64,000 nucleotides of DNA from Methylobacterium nodulans ORS 2060 (lineage in GTDB: Bacteria > Pseudomonadota > Alphaproteobacteria > Rhizobiales > Beijerinckiaceae), in NCBI RefSeq assembly GCF_000022085.1, contig NC_011894.1, positions 5,788,001 to 5,852,000 of the forward strand, written 5' to 3'. Each line of letters starts with the position of its first letter. Within the stretch, counting starts at the first letter, position 1. The notes below the pieces were generated by a model. That model had not been told where the DNA came from. It saw nothing but the letters and a program-made list of their open reading frames with translations, and ran no database searches. Positions 34,370 through 42,692 of the stretch are shown piece by piece. Position numbers and translations under genes: made by a program.

Positions 34370-34783
34370 TCACTCCCCTCCGATCCTCACGACCCTGATC
34401 CCGGCCGCTTCAGCCTTGCGCACGCAATCCGCCGTCCCGCGCCCGCCCGGGAATGCGAGCACCAGGTCGGGCTGGCCCTCGGCGATCATGCGGGCGTTGC
34501 GGAGCGGTCCGGCGGCGCGGCCGTGCCGGTGCCAGTCGGCGGGGTAGTCGAGAAGCTCGACCCCGCGCATGGCTGACCAGTCGCGCGCGTGCCGGTCGGC
34601 GCCCGGAGCGCTGCCCTGGATGATGCAGGCGATCGGCGCCTCGGCATGCAGGGCATCGAGCGTGGCGCGCAGAGCCCCGACCTCCCGGTAGACCCGGATA
34701 CGCATCTCTCCGCGTCGAGCGAGCGGCGCGTCGGCGTTCAGCTCGCCATAACCGCGGCCGCCTGTGACGAGGACGCGCGTCAC
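34370..34783 (-). CDS. DUF2493 (YspA, SLOG-like) protein
   Basis: This 137-residue protein has MTRVLVTGGRGYG (nucleotide loop), IQGSAPGADRHARDWS, then GPLRNARMI and VLAFPGGRGTADCV. This is the full set of DUF2493/SLOG motifs. Such proteins bind nucleotide-like ligands and occur in phages, plasmids and defence loci. It stands about 125 bp from the tRNA-Pro fragment. A stub of the same gene sits beside the other fragment. Confidence 0.8.
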   Translation of the reverse strand: MTRVLVTGGRGYGELNADAPLARRGEMRIRVYREVGALRATLDALHAEAPIACIIQGSAPGADRHARDWSAMRGVELLDYPADWHRHGRAAGPLRNARMIAEGQPDLVLAFPGGRGTADCVRKAEAAGIRVVRIGGE

Positions 34784-34908
34784 GACCGCCCTCCCCTGCC
34801 CTGCGAGCGCGAACGGTCCACGCGTGGCGAGTGAGAACGATCAGCGAACGCCGGGGCGCTCTTGTCGGTTTTCCTGTCGGGGAGGTCTCTCGGGATCGAC
34901 CTAAGTGT

Positions 34909-34960
34909 TGGTCGGAGTGGCAGGATTTGAACCTGCGACCCCCACGTCCCGAACGTGGTG
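34909..34960 (-). other. tRNA-Pro(CGG) 3'-half fragment, probable attachment-site scar 2
   Basis: It has the same 52 nt as 11744-11795 apart from one base, on the same strand. Here the anticodon stem CCACG/CGTGG is perfect and the 3' end is CCA. The 5' half is replaced by AATTATTCAATC-type sequence, so it is not a working tRNA gene. Confidence 0.8.
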
Positions 34961-35105
34961 TGGACAATCTAAGTGATTGAATAATTTAGGACCGCCTTGC
35001 GGCTTGCCCACGCTTTGTTCTCACCGAAACCACCCATTTCCTGGGCATTTCCTGGGCGCGCTTCGACCCCTTGCCCGCCTGCCAGCGCTCGCGATACCCT
35101 GGTGT

Positions 35106-35195
35106 ATGAGCACCCTCGACGCCCCCTCCCCCACTGCTCTCGAATGGAGCCGCGGGCCGGTGCTCCTGCTGCTCGTTCGCCTGTCGCGTCAGTGA
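35106..35195 (+). pseudogene. MSDSATLNALSP-family stub (29 codons)
   Basis: It encodes MSTLDAPSPTALEWSRGP then diverges and stops. The ALEWSRG core matches the protein at 34067. It is probably the N-terminal remnant of a paralogue. Confidence 0.45.
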
Positions 35196-35401
35196 AGCGT
35201 GTGAGGATTGCCGGCTCGCCGCCCATCGAGCTCGGCCTGAATGTAGGCGAGTATCTTCAGCGACGAGGCTAGCTCAGTGGCGGCCTCGCGCGACAGCCCT
35301 GTTTGCTCCCGCCCGTTGACGCGGGCCGGCTCGCCCGTGTGTGCGCAATAGACGCCCCAGCCTTTACGGGCCTTGCGCACGATGAAGCGGCGATTACACA
35401 T
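35189..35401 (-). CDS. Hypothetical protein (70 aa)
   Basis: The sequence MCNRRFIVRKARKGWGVYCA, then GLSREAATELASSLKILAYI, is a compact basic protein. Its RKARKGWGVY start is seen in small phage or plasmid proteins. Only a weak start signal precedes ATG 35401. Function unknown. Confidence 0.5.
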   Translation of the reverse strand: MCNRRFIVRKARKGWGVYCAHTGEPARVNGREQTGLSREAATELASSLKILAYIQAELDGRRAGNPHTLH

Positions 35402-36071
35402 GGCAATCCCCCCATTTTGCCTTCTTATTGGTTTGGTGCACGCCCACATCTGAAGCAGGTCGCCGTCGGGGAAGAACTCTGGCTGCCCCCGATAGGTCGA
35501 GGTCGCCGGACACGTCGAGGCCGAAGCCGCGCACCGTCTCGCCTCCGCCGACCTCTGCGCGGGCCACACCCACTCCGAGATTGAGCCCGCCTCGCACCTG
35601 CGACGAGAACCTGGAAGCGGAGGGTCTAATCGAAAGGCTTGGGCGCTGGTGGCGTGCGCGGGGCAGTCTGGGGCGATGGGACGATCACGGCCATGGGGCG
35701 TTCTCCCGGCTGTTTGCGGACGGGGCCGATCGACGCGCCAGGAACAGGGCCCGACCGGTTCCGGCTCTTGCTCTTGACCTTCCGGTGTGCAGCCTCTGCC
35801 AATGGAAAAGGCCACGGTTGGCTGGGGTGATGGCAACCCGCGTGCCAGGGCATTGGGCCCACAAAGAAATTGTTAAGATGTTGTGAAAGGGAGGAATTTT
35901 CCGATGCCGGAGAAGACACGGCCCGACCTGATTCTGGATTCCCGCACTAAGCTGCGGGACTAAGTGCGGAAATCCGCAATGATGATGTGAGCGGGAACTT
36001 CGCCGCCATCGGTCGCCGCTCGGTCCAAAATATCGGTCAGGTCAGATCCAGATACGGAGGACTGGAGAGTG
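35402..36071. other. Gap with gene debris
   Basis: No intact gene. On the minus strand 35430-35600 holds fragments (GVGVARAEVGGGETVRGFGL) of an unrecognised protein broken by frame changes. At 35904-35963 GGGAGGAATTTTCCG precedes a 19-codon frame (MPEKTRPDLILDSRTKLRD) over a small hairpin, too short to judge. Confidence 0.45.
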
Positions 36072-36521
36072 ATGGGCGTGCCTGATTTCGCTGCCGAGGA
36101 GCGCCTGCTGCATCAGCTCGAACGCGAGATCCGCGCCATGACCGAGCGGGTGAAGCAGATGCTGCGTGAGAAAGGCCGGCCCGACCTCCTCGCTGAGCTC
36201 GAACGCAATCTGCGGGACGTGGAGACAGGCGTCAGCCAAGCCCGAAGCGCTTGGCACAGCATCTCGCCAGCGCAGCGGCGCGTGCTGGAGGCGCTCGGTG
36301 ACGGCCGGCGCCTCGTCCGGGAGGGCAGTAGCAGAACGGTCTATGAGGCGCACGGAAAGCCGCACGCGCTCCGTCGTGTCGCTCGCCTCGCTACGGTGCG
36401 CAATCTGGCCGCCCGTGGTCTGGTCGATTGGGATGGCGGGGCGTTCGACCCCGAGCGGCGCGCCGTGCTCAGCGAGCGAGGCCGGTTCGTGCTCGCGAAA
36501 GGCCGCCCAGGATCCCTGTGA
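36072..36521 (+). CDS. Hypothetical protein (149 aa), helical plus winged-helix-like
   Basis: Residues 1-65 form an amphipathic helix region (ERLLHQLEREIRAMTERVKQ, LAELERNLRDVETGV). From about 68 the pattern SPAQRRVLEALGDGR ... VRNLAARGLVDWDG ... AVLSERGRFVL looks like a winged helix followed by the usual small-protein ending. ATG 36072 is used; GTG 36069 is in frame. No family known to me. Confidence 0.6.
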   Translation: MGVPDFAAEERLLHQLEREIRAMTERVKQMLREKGRPDLLAELERNLRDVETGVSQARSAWHSISPAQRRVLEALGDGRRLVREGSSRTVYEAHGKPHALRRVARLATVRNLAARGLVDWDGGAFDPERRAVLSERGRFVLAKGRPGSL

Positions 36522-36586
36522 GGATCGGCGGAGAGTGAGGCTTGGCGGCTCTCGTGCGCGGCCTCGCCCGCGGGTAGCGTTCCGCC

Positions 36587-36733
36587 ATGTCCGACTCGGC
36601 CACGCTCAACGCTCTCTCCCCCACCGTCCTCGCATGGAGCCGCGGGCTCGCCAGCCTGTCGCCGGGCCGGCCTCTACCTGGCGCATCACGAGGTGCGCCT
36701 TCTCGGATGAAACTCACCGTCTGGATCGTCTGA
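36587..36733 (+). pseudogene. MSDSATLNALSP-family gene, truncated (48 codons)
   Basis: The first about 27 residues (MSDSATLNALSPTVLAWSRG, LASLSPG) match the protein encoded at 34067-34321. The rest is replaced by the 165-bp repeat shared with 8903-9070 and stops after KLTVWIV. Confidence 0.6.
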
Positions 36734-36795
36734 AAGAGAAGGCCGGAGCGGTGTTGGAGCGTGCCGGTGTGGGGACCGACATGGCTGACCAACGG
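36625..36795 (+). repeat. About 165-bp repeat shared with 8903-9070, copy 2
   Basis: It contains the 3' part of the truncated gene at 36587 and runs to the start of the acetyltransferase fragment (GACATGGCTGACC). The match to the first copy is roughly four in five bases. Confidence 0.6.
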
Positions 36796-37143
36796 GCCTT
36801 TCCAGCAGCTGACACTCATTGTGCAGAGATCGGCTTGCGGCCCAGCACCACGGACGATGCCGGACGGGCGGGTGTGATCTGCTACGAGGCATTCAAGACG
36901 ATCGCCGAGCAGCACGGCTTCCCTCCGGACCTCCCATCTGCATCCGAGGCAACCGACCTCATCGGCCATCTGCTGTCCCGATCCGACATCCACGCCATCA
37001 TCGCGGAACGGGATGGGCGCGTGGTTGGCAGTAACTTCCTTTGGGAAGGGGATACGGTTGCAGGGGTGGGACCGATTACGGTGGATCCATCTATGCAGAA
37101 CAACGCCATGGAGCCGTGTGCTCGTGCGGACGGTACATCCTGA
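36781..37143 (+). pseudogene. GNAT N-acetyltransferase, N-terminal part
   Basis: ATG 36781 begins MADQRAFPAADTHCAEIGLR, followed by AIIAERDGRVVGSNFLWEGD and GVGPITVDPSMQNN, the first strands of a GNAT fold. The acetyl-CoA loop (Q/RxxGxG/A) should follow at once but the sequence changes at about 37105 and stops at 37143. It lacks the cofactor site and so is inactive. Confidence 0.7.
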
Positions 37144-37255
37144 CGGTTACTTCCAGGCCGACCGCTGACAGTTCGAATTCGATGGTGTCCGCCACGATAC
37201 AGCCCGTGATCCGACCCGAGCCCACGACGCACGCTGTGGGCTCCAGCCGCACCAC

Positions 37256-37462
37256 ATGGAGCAGCGCATGCCGAAGTTTCACGTCGTTGGGAAGGTCGTC
37301 GGCTCGAAGTACCTCGGCTGCTTCGAGGCCGCGACCGCGGAGGAGGCGGTCGAGAAGGCCCTGAACGAGGCCGGCGGTCCGATCTCGCTCTGCCACCAAT
37401 GCACGGACGAGTGCGAGGACGGCTGCGTTGAGGACGCAAGGGCCGACCTGGCCAAGGAGTGA
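37256..37462 (+). CDS. Small cysteine-rich protein (68 aa)
   Basis: PKFHVVGKVVGSKYLGCFEA and AEEAVEKALNEAGGPISLCH lead to a Cys/acidic tail (CHQCTDECEDGCVEDA) that could bind a metal. Either ATG 37256 or 37268 may be the start. The pattern of a short sheet plus helix resembles small prophage or plasmid proteins. Function unknown. Confidence 0.55.
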   Translation: MEQRMPKFHVVGKVVGSKYLGCFEAATAEEAVEKALNEAGGPISLCHQCTDECEDGCVEDARADLAKE

Positions 37463-37580
37463 TGCGACCTAAGCCCGCCGGGTGGCCGGCGGGCTCGGGC
37501 AGCTTTTAGGCGGGTGTCAGCTTAAACGGGCATTCGCCGTCACATCCCTTCCAGCGTCCAGCAGGACCGGCCTTCAGACC

Positions 37581-38963
37581 TCAACTGAAGGTGAAGTTCT
37601 GGGCGGTGAGGCTGGTCGCCTGCACGTTCTGCAGCGTGATGGTGTCGCCCGTGCCATAGGCGATCACCGCATCCGAGCCCACCTGCTGCGTCGCCGCCTG
37701 CACCGCCGCAAACGACCCGAACGCACCGTTGTTGAACGCGATCACGTCCCGCTCCGCGCCCCCGGTCACGAAGTCCCGGATCACGTCCTGACCGTCCCCG
37801 CGCCCGAACGCGAACACGTCCGCTCCAAGGCCCCCCGTCAGCACGTCGTTGCCCGCATTGCCGAACAGCAGGTCCGCGCCCTCACCCCCGAACAGCTGGT
37901 CGTTACCCGCCCCGCCCGACAGGTAGTCCGGGCCCGCCCCGCCCAGCAGCACGTCCTCGCCCTGCTCGCCAAACAGCTGATCCTGGCCCCCATCCCCGCT
38001 CACCAGGTCGTTGCCGGTGCCGCCATAGACGCGGTCGTTGCCCGCCCCGCCATAGACCGCATCGTCGCCATCATCGCCGAAGATCAGGTCGTTGCCGGCA
38101 TCCCCATTCACCACGTCGTTGCCGAAGCCGCCCGAGACGAAGTCGTTGCCCTCGCCGCCGCTGACGAAGTCGTTGCCCCACTCGCCGTAGACCTGGTCGT
38201 CACCGGCCGCGCCGAAGACGCGGTCGGAGCCGGTGCCGCCATAGACCAAGTCGTTGCCCGCTCCGCCATCCGCGAGATCGTCGTCGTCGTCACCGAAGAC
38301 GAGGTCGTTGCCGGCCCCGCCGAAGACGCTGTCGGCGCCGAAGCCGCCTGAGACGAAGTCGTTGCCATCACCCCCCTGGATCGTATCGTTCCCCGCGAGG
38401 CCAAGGACGATGTCATCGCCGCCAAGCCCAGGAAGCAATTCATCATCTGCCGTGCCAACAACAGTGTTGTTGCTGTCATCAGCAATCGCGACCAGCTGTC
38501 CTCGGATCTCGCCTGCGGGGAACTGATTTGTATGGACGTTGAAATAAAGCGGAACCTCTGATCCCACCGTGGCCGAACCAAGCGTGGTGGAGAAGTTGGC
38601 AATCGAGACATTTGCCGGGTCCGTCGTTTCCCAGCGACCGCTCACGGTCCAGGAGCCATCCGCATTCGGCACGATCACAAGATCGTCATTGTCCTGGGCC
38701 GGGTTGATCTGCCCGAAGACAACGGGCCCGTTTTGGCCTCGCACTTGGTTGTGGAAATGCGTGCTGATGGCATCATCAAGGGGCGTTTCGGTCTGAGCAG
38801 GACGACCCGTAGCTGGGCCATAATCAATGCCTGTGATGCGAAACGAATAGTTCGCGGCTTGCGCCGTAGTGTCAAAGATGACCGTCCCGATGCCCCTTGC
38901 GGAGGAGCCAGTCGGAGGTACTTCCTGGCTGCCTTCGACAATTGCGCGGAATGCTGTGGACAT
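37581..38963 (-). CDS. Secreted CHRD + RTX calcium-binding repeat protein
   Basis: This 460-residue protein has a CHRD-type domain at residues 1-150 (MSTAFRAIVEGSQEVPPTGS, STHFHNQVRGQNGPVVFG, FPAGEIRGQLVA). It is followed by many GGxGxDxLxG nonapeptides (about 160-390; GGAGNDLVFGDD, GGEGADLLFG) and a C-terminal type-I secretion region ending LTAQNFTFS. ACAGGAGGAACTC precedes ATG 38963; the longer open frame upstream has no such signal. Export by a T1SS is inferred, and no T1SS genes are near. Confidence 0.85.
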   Translation of the reverse strand: MSTAFRAIVEGSQEVPPTGSSARGIGTVIFDTTAQAANYSFRITGIDYGPATGRPAQTETPLDDAISTHFHNQVRGQNGPVVFGQINPAQDNDDLVIVPNADGSWTVSGRWETTDPANVSIANFSTTLGSATVGSEVPLYFNVHTNQFPAGEIRGQLVAIADDSNNTVVGTADDELLPGLGGDDIVLGLAGNDTIQGGDGNDFVSGGFGADSVFGGAGNDLVFGDDDDDLADGGAGNDLVYGGTGSDRVFGAAGDDQVYGEWGNDFVSGGEGNDFVSGGFGNDVVNGDAGNDLIFGDDGDDAVYGGAGNDRVYGGTGNDLVSGDGGQDQLFGEQGEDVLLGGAGPDYLSGGAGNDQLFGGEGADLLFGNAGNDVLTGGLGADVFAFGRGDGQDVIRDFVTGGAERDVIAFNNGAFGSFAAVQAATQQVGSDAVIAYGTGDTITLQNVQATSLTAQNFTFS

Positions 38964-39187
38964 GAGTTCCTCCTGTCCGTGTTCAGCACCTGCCGGGCGA
39001 GTAGCACCAGGGTACTGCACCCGCAGGGGCACACATGGAACTGTATGGTTCCGCACCCATCATCAACGAGCCAACCATATTTTCAAGGTTGCCCTGCACA
39101 CGGGAGCGTAGAGGTTCCCTGCTTCGAGCCGTACGAGGGGCACGTCAACCGAGCCACGGTCGGAGGCCACCACGGTCACCATCGGCT

Positions 39188-39321
39188 AGCAGGGGGCTGA
39201 AAAACTCGCGTGAGGCACGGTGAAGCTCGCACGACCTACTGCTTGTAGCGGTCAGAGACTGCAGACGGCCCAATATGTAGAGCCTGCCTTTCACTTCAGC
39301 GGGGGTTTTCAGCAGCCTGCT
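39188..39321. mobile_element. MITE-like element (134 bp)
   Basis: The left end AGCAGGGGGCTGAAAAACTC and the right end (reverse strand AGCAGGCTGCTGAAAACCCC) form terminal inverted repeats. They resemble IS5/IS1182-type ends (GGCTGCTGAAAAA). No transposase lies inside. Target duplications are not obvious. Confidence 0.5.
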
Positions 39322-39780
39322 ACGTTCAACCTACGTGAGTGAGGGGGAGGCCCGTTCCGTGCGATACGGAGCATGTGGTACGGGCCAGCTCCCTGACGAC
39401 TGCACGCACACCCCGTGCCACCGGCGGACCGGGCAACATCATCGCTTTCTCCAAGTCCCGGCTCGCTGCCCCTACCTCAGCAAGACCTTACTTGACCATG
39501 GGAGCCCACCAGGGCTCCCGGTCCTTCTGGCCAGTTCCTGAGTTGAGGGAGCCGCCTTCGGCTACGCTCAACAAACTTGAGTGAAGCAAGGCCTGCTCCG
39601 CGGGATACGAAGCAGGTGGCGCAGCCCTTACCCCCGAATAAGGGCCCCCTTGCGCATAGGGGCGCCACCGGCGGGCCGGGCGACGATCCTATGCCCCCAA
39701 GCCAAGCCCGGCCTGCTACTTCTTGAGCCTTACCTCACCATGGGAGCCCACCAGGGCTCCCTATCCTTCTGTCCTGTCTC
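39321..39780 (+). repeat. Two tandem structured units, period 242 bp
   Basis: TACGTTCAAC...GTGAGTGA (39321-39342) aligns with TACGCTCAAC...TTGAGTGA (39563-39584). The end hairpin GGGAGCCC-ACCA-GGGCTCCC is at 39500-39519 and again at 39742-39761. Shared inner parts are GATACG, CCACCGGCGG and CCGGGC. Between the units bases vary while stems look kept (for example CCGTGCGATACGG versus TGCTCCGCGGGATACGAAGCA). This suggests an RNA. Confidence 0.55.
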
Positions 39781-39801
39781 CCGCAGAAACCGCACCCACC
39801 C

Positions 39802-39928
39802 CTGTTCGGTAGATGCCGGCGACGGTCCGAGGATCATCCGGTTGAGCGAGCGGCGGATCGGCGTTCGCCGCGGCGATCTACGCGCCTGGCTGGCCTCCCG
39901 TCAGTCCGGGCACAAGGGCTGCACATAG
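39802..39928 (+). pseudogene. AlpA/excisionase-type helix-turn-helix C-terminal fragment
   Basis: The frame reads GPRIIRLSERRIGVRRGDLR, then AWLASRQSG, the second half of the small phage AlpA/Xis-like domain (I.LS.RRIG.R..D..AW). No start is in frame nearby, so it is a remnant. Confidence 0.6.
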
Positions 39929-39951
39929 GTCAGCCCCCCAACGCCCTCGAC

Positions 39952-40376
39952 GTGCTCGTCGCCGGGCGCGCCATCGTCGCCGACCGCACCCGCTGGGTCC
40001 GCGGCCACATGGCGATCGCCTTCACCCCGAACGGCGTCACCTACCCGACCCAGCCGCACCATCCGAAGGCCGAGTGCTTCTGCGCTGCCGGCGCCGCGGA
40101 GCGCGCCGGCCACGACCTCGGCCTGTCGTCCGCCGAGAGGCACCTGGCCCACCACCCGGTCTACTATGCGACCATGCTCCTGAACCGCGCGGCCAACGAG
40201 ATGGGCTTCGCGAACATCGTGTTCCTGAACGACCGTGACCAAGTCGCCGCCCTGAACCCGCCGGACGCCGAGATCCACGCCGACGTGCTCCGGGCCTATC
40301 CGAGCCATCGAGCACGCCGCCCGGGCCCTCGGCGTCGAGGTGTCGATCGCCACCGATCCCGCAGCAGACACTAGGA
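39952..40376 (+). pseudogene. DUF6197-like protein, C-terminal frameshift
   Basis: LVAGRAIVADRTRWVRGHMA, AECFCAAGAAERAG and YYATMLLNRAANEMGFANIV, then FLNDRDQ, match DUF6197 (small proteins with a conserved CxCA-V/AGA motif). At about 40300 the other frame carries the expected end (RAIEHAARALGVEVSIAT), so a base is missing or gained. The first residue is a GTG without a clear Shine-Dalgarno, so the 5' end may be truncated. Confidence 0.6.
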
Positions 40377-40639
40377 CCAGGGCAGCATGATCGCCCGGGC
40401 CTGGGACCGACCTCCGGCCACAGGCCCACCAAGACGGCACACCAACACCAACACCACGCCACGGCCGCCGCGCCCCGCGGCGCGCCGCAACCCCGAGAGG
40501 GTCTTTCACCATGTCCACCAACCGGCCTCCGCTCCGGGTCCCCATCAGAAGGCTTTGGGCTGTTCCAGGTGCAGATAAAGCGGATCGAACTCCGCTATGG
40601 CGGTCAGCCCCTCCCAGTCGTTCACCGTCAGCCGTCCGC

Positions 40640-40759
40640 CGCGCCCTTCTGGCGTTCCGCGACGTCTACAATGCGGCCTGGCTGGTCGAGCGGCACGGCT
40701 TCCGCCCACCGGCAGCCATTCGCGCCGCACAGCTTCCACCCGCGGACTTGGCCGCGTAG
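40640..40759 (+). pseudogene. IS3-family transposase C-terminal fragment
   Basis: [20 protein letters not shown], then AIRAAQLPP, is the end of IS3/IS481-type OrfB (YN..WLIERHGYRTP...RA). Only about 40 codons remain. Confidence 0.65.
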
Positions 40760-40800
40760 GCTTCAGATCGGTGTCTCAAAATCCGCGGGCGGTACACCAG

Positions 40801-41817
40801 ATGTCCAGCATCGCACCCGACAAGATCCTGCAGCTCGGCAGCGCCTTCTGGGGCTCCAAGACCCTCCTCAGCGCCATTGAGCTCGGCCTCTTCACCCACC
40901 TGGCGCAGCGAGGACCCTCAAGTCTGGCGGAGATGCGCGAGGGCTTGAGCCTCCACGAGCGCAGCGCCCGCGACTTCCTGGACGCGCTTGTGGCGCTCGG
41001 CATGTTGCAGCGGCTCCCGGACGGGCGCTACGCCAACACCCCCGAAACCGAGCTCTATCTCGATCGCACCAAGCCGTCCTACGTGGGTGGCATCCTTGAG
41101 ATGATGAACGGGCGGCTCTACCGCTTCTGGGGCAACCTCACGGACGCGCTCAAGACCGGCTTGCCGCAGAACGAGGCCCAGCACGGCGAGCCTGACCTGT
41201 TCGCGGCCGTGTACGCAGACCCGGCCCGGCTCGAGCTGTTCCTGGGCGCCATGACGGGCATCAGCCTCCCGACCGCACGGGCCATGGCGACGGCCTTTCC
41301 CTGGCGGGAGTACCAGACCTTTGCGGATATCGGCTGTGCTCAGGGCGGGCTGACGGTCGAGATCGCGCGGGCTCACTCTCACCTGACTGGGTACGGCTTC
41401 GATCTTCCGATCGTCAGCCCCGTGTTCGAGCGTTACGTCGCGCAGCACGGGCTGGATCAGCGCCTCACGTTCCAACCAGGCAATTTCTTCCAGGACCCGC
41501 TCCCGTCGGTGGACGTGCTTGTCATGGGCCACATCCTGCACGACTGGAGCCTTGAGCAGAAGAAGATGCTTCTCCGGAAAGCCTACGACGCACTTCCGAG
41601 CGGAGGTGCGCTGATCGTCTACGACGCGATGATTGATGACGAGCGGCGCCAGAATGCGTTTGGGCTGCTGATGAGCTTGAACATGCTGATCGAAACGCCA
41701 GCCGGGTTCGACTACACGGGTGCGGACTGCCGGGGCTGGATGACGGAGGCTGGCTTCCGGGATGTGCGAGTAGAGCACCTGCAGGGCCCATACTCGATGG
41801 CGGTCGGGCGAAAGTGA
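40801..41817 (+). CDS. O-methyltransferase family 2 protein
   Basis: This 338-residue protein has an N-terminal dimerisation winged helix (about 10-95: [43 protein letters not shown]). A class I SAM domain follows with motif [12 protein letters not shown] and the family motif [10 protein letters not shown]. The C-terminal [20 protein letters not shown] completes the fold. ATG 40801 is chosen because the domain starts there. Relatives methylate hydroxyl groups on antibiotics, hydroxyneurosporene or similar; the substrate is unknown. It stands alone. Confidence 0.85.
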   Translation: MSSIAPDKILQLGSAFWGSKTLLSAIELGLFTHLAQRGPSSLAEMREGLSLHERSARDFLDALVALGMLQRLPDGRYANTPETELYLDRTKPSYVGGILEMMNGRLYRFWGNLTDALKTGLPQNEAQHGEPDLFAAVYADPARLELFLGAMTGISLPTARAMATAFPWREYQTFADIGCAQGGLTVEIARAHSHLTGYGFDLPIVSPVFERYVAQHGLDQRLTFQPGNFFQDPLPSVDVLVMGHILHDWSLEQKKMLLRKAYDALPSGGALIVYDAMIDDERRQNAFGLLMSLNMLIETPAGFDYTGADCRGWMTEAGFRDVRVEHLQGPYSMAVGRK

Positions 41818-41867
41818 AGCCTCACGCGAGGAGGCCGGGGCAATAACGATGCCCATGATCGCGATGA

Positions 41868-42335
41868 ACGCATCAAGTCGGGCATGCAGAATACGCTCGC
41901 TGGGGCACCCATGCCTGCCGGGCCTGCGCCTGGCTCTACGGTGACCCCAAGCGGACCCACCGCGGGATGCTGGCGCTCGGCGACCGGCTCTGGTGGCCGA
42001 CGATCACCGACCCGATGGAGGACCGTCCGCGCTGGCGCGGGCTGCTCGGGCAGATCGGCCGCACAGCGCCCGGGACGCCGATGACCGGGGTGCTCACCAC
42101 CGACCCCAAGCCGAGGCTCTGGCCCCGGATGCAGGCGGCGACCGCGGGCGCGCCTGGCCTCTACGTGCATGCCCCGGACTACGACTGGTCGCGCTGGACG
42201 TCGTTCGAGCTGCGCGATGTCGCCGCCGCGCTCGCCGTGGTCGATGAGGCTCGGGCGCTCGGCGCCTGGGGAGCAGGGTCACCGGCGCAGCTCCCGACCA
42301 TTCTGCGCCTCGCCCTGCGGGCGCTGACCGCCTGA
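41868..42335 (+). pseudogene. 5'-truncated gene with a zinc-knuckle-like Cys pair
   Basis: The frame YARWGTHACRACAWLYGDPK, then MLALGDRLWWPTITDPMEDR ... VLTTDPKPRLWPRM ... APDYDWSRWTSFELRD, has strong protein character and a clean stop. No start is in frame before a TGA at 41865, so the N-terminus is missing. I do not recognise it with confidence. Its C-x2-C plus Trp-rich composition resembles proteins of plasmid and phage accessory loci. Confidence 0.45.
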
Positions 42336-42692
42336 TGCCCCGCCGCAATCCCCGCAGTGCGGACCGACCGCAGGCGGACATTGCGGACGAACCCGAGATC
42401 TCGGTCGGGACGGTCGGGCGGCTACGGTGGGCTCTGCAGAGCGGCCGGCACAGGTAGCGCTGGCCCCGACAGTCCTGCAGCTGGAAGCGCCCGCTTAGCG
42501 CCCGCACCTCGCCGAGGGTGAGGCTGTTGGCAACCCGGTTCGGTCCATCAGCACGGCCATCCAGGCCTAGCCCCGGTTCGCCGGATCGTAGGTCACCTCG
42601 ATCGCATGCTTGCTCGGGGCGTGCCCTCGGCGGTTGCTGCCCGTCCTCGCGGCCATTCTGGTGATTTCCGCCATGACGGTCTGGCGGCACGC
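42336..42692. other. Gap with uncertain gene debris
   Basis: Nothing intact. A short minus-strand segment near 42430-42500 (LQDCRGQRYLCRPLC) has a Cys pattern but no frame that can be followed. Confidence 0.45.

Noticed and set aside
34909..34960. A working tRNA-Pro gene
   Set aside because: The D-arm and 5' acceptor are missing here and at 11744, so neither can fold as a tRNA.
39321..39780. A CRISPR array
   Set aside because: Only two units, too long and without short uniform repeats and spacers; no array is seen elsewhere and no cas gene is recognised.
39321..39780. A known riboswitch (cobalamin, ZTP, Moco) in the tandem repeat
   Set aside because: None of the core sequences of these classes is found and there is no fitting gene downstream.
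41868..42335. A type IV CRISPR Csf1-like protein
   Set aside because: The Cys pair and size made me consider it, but I cannot see specific motifs and there are no other csf genes.
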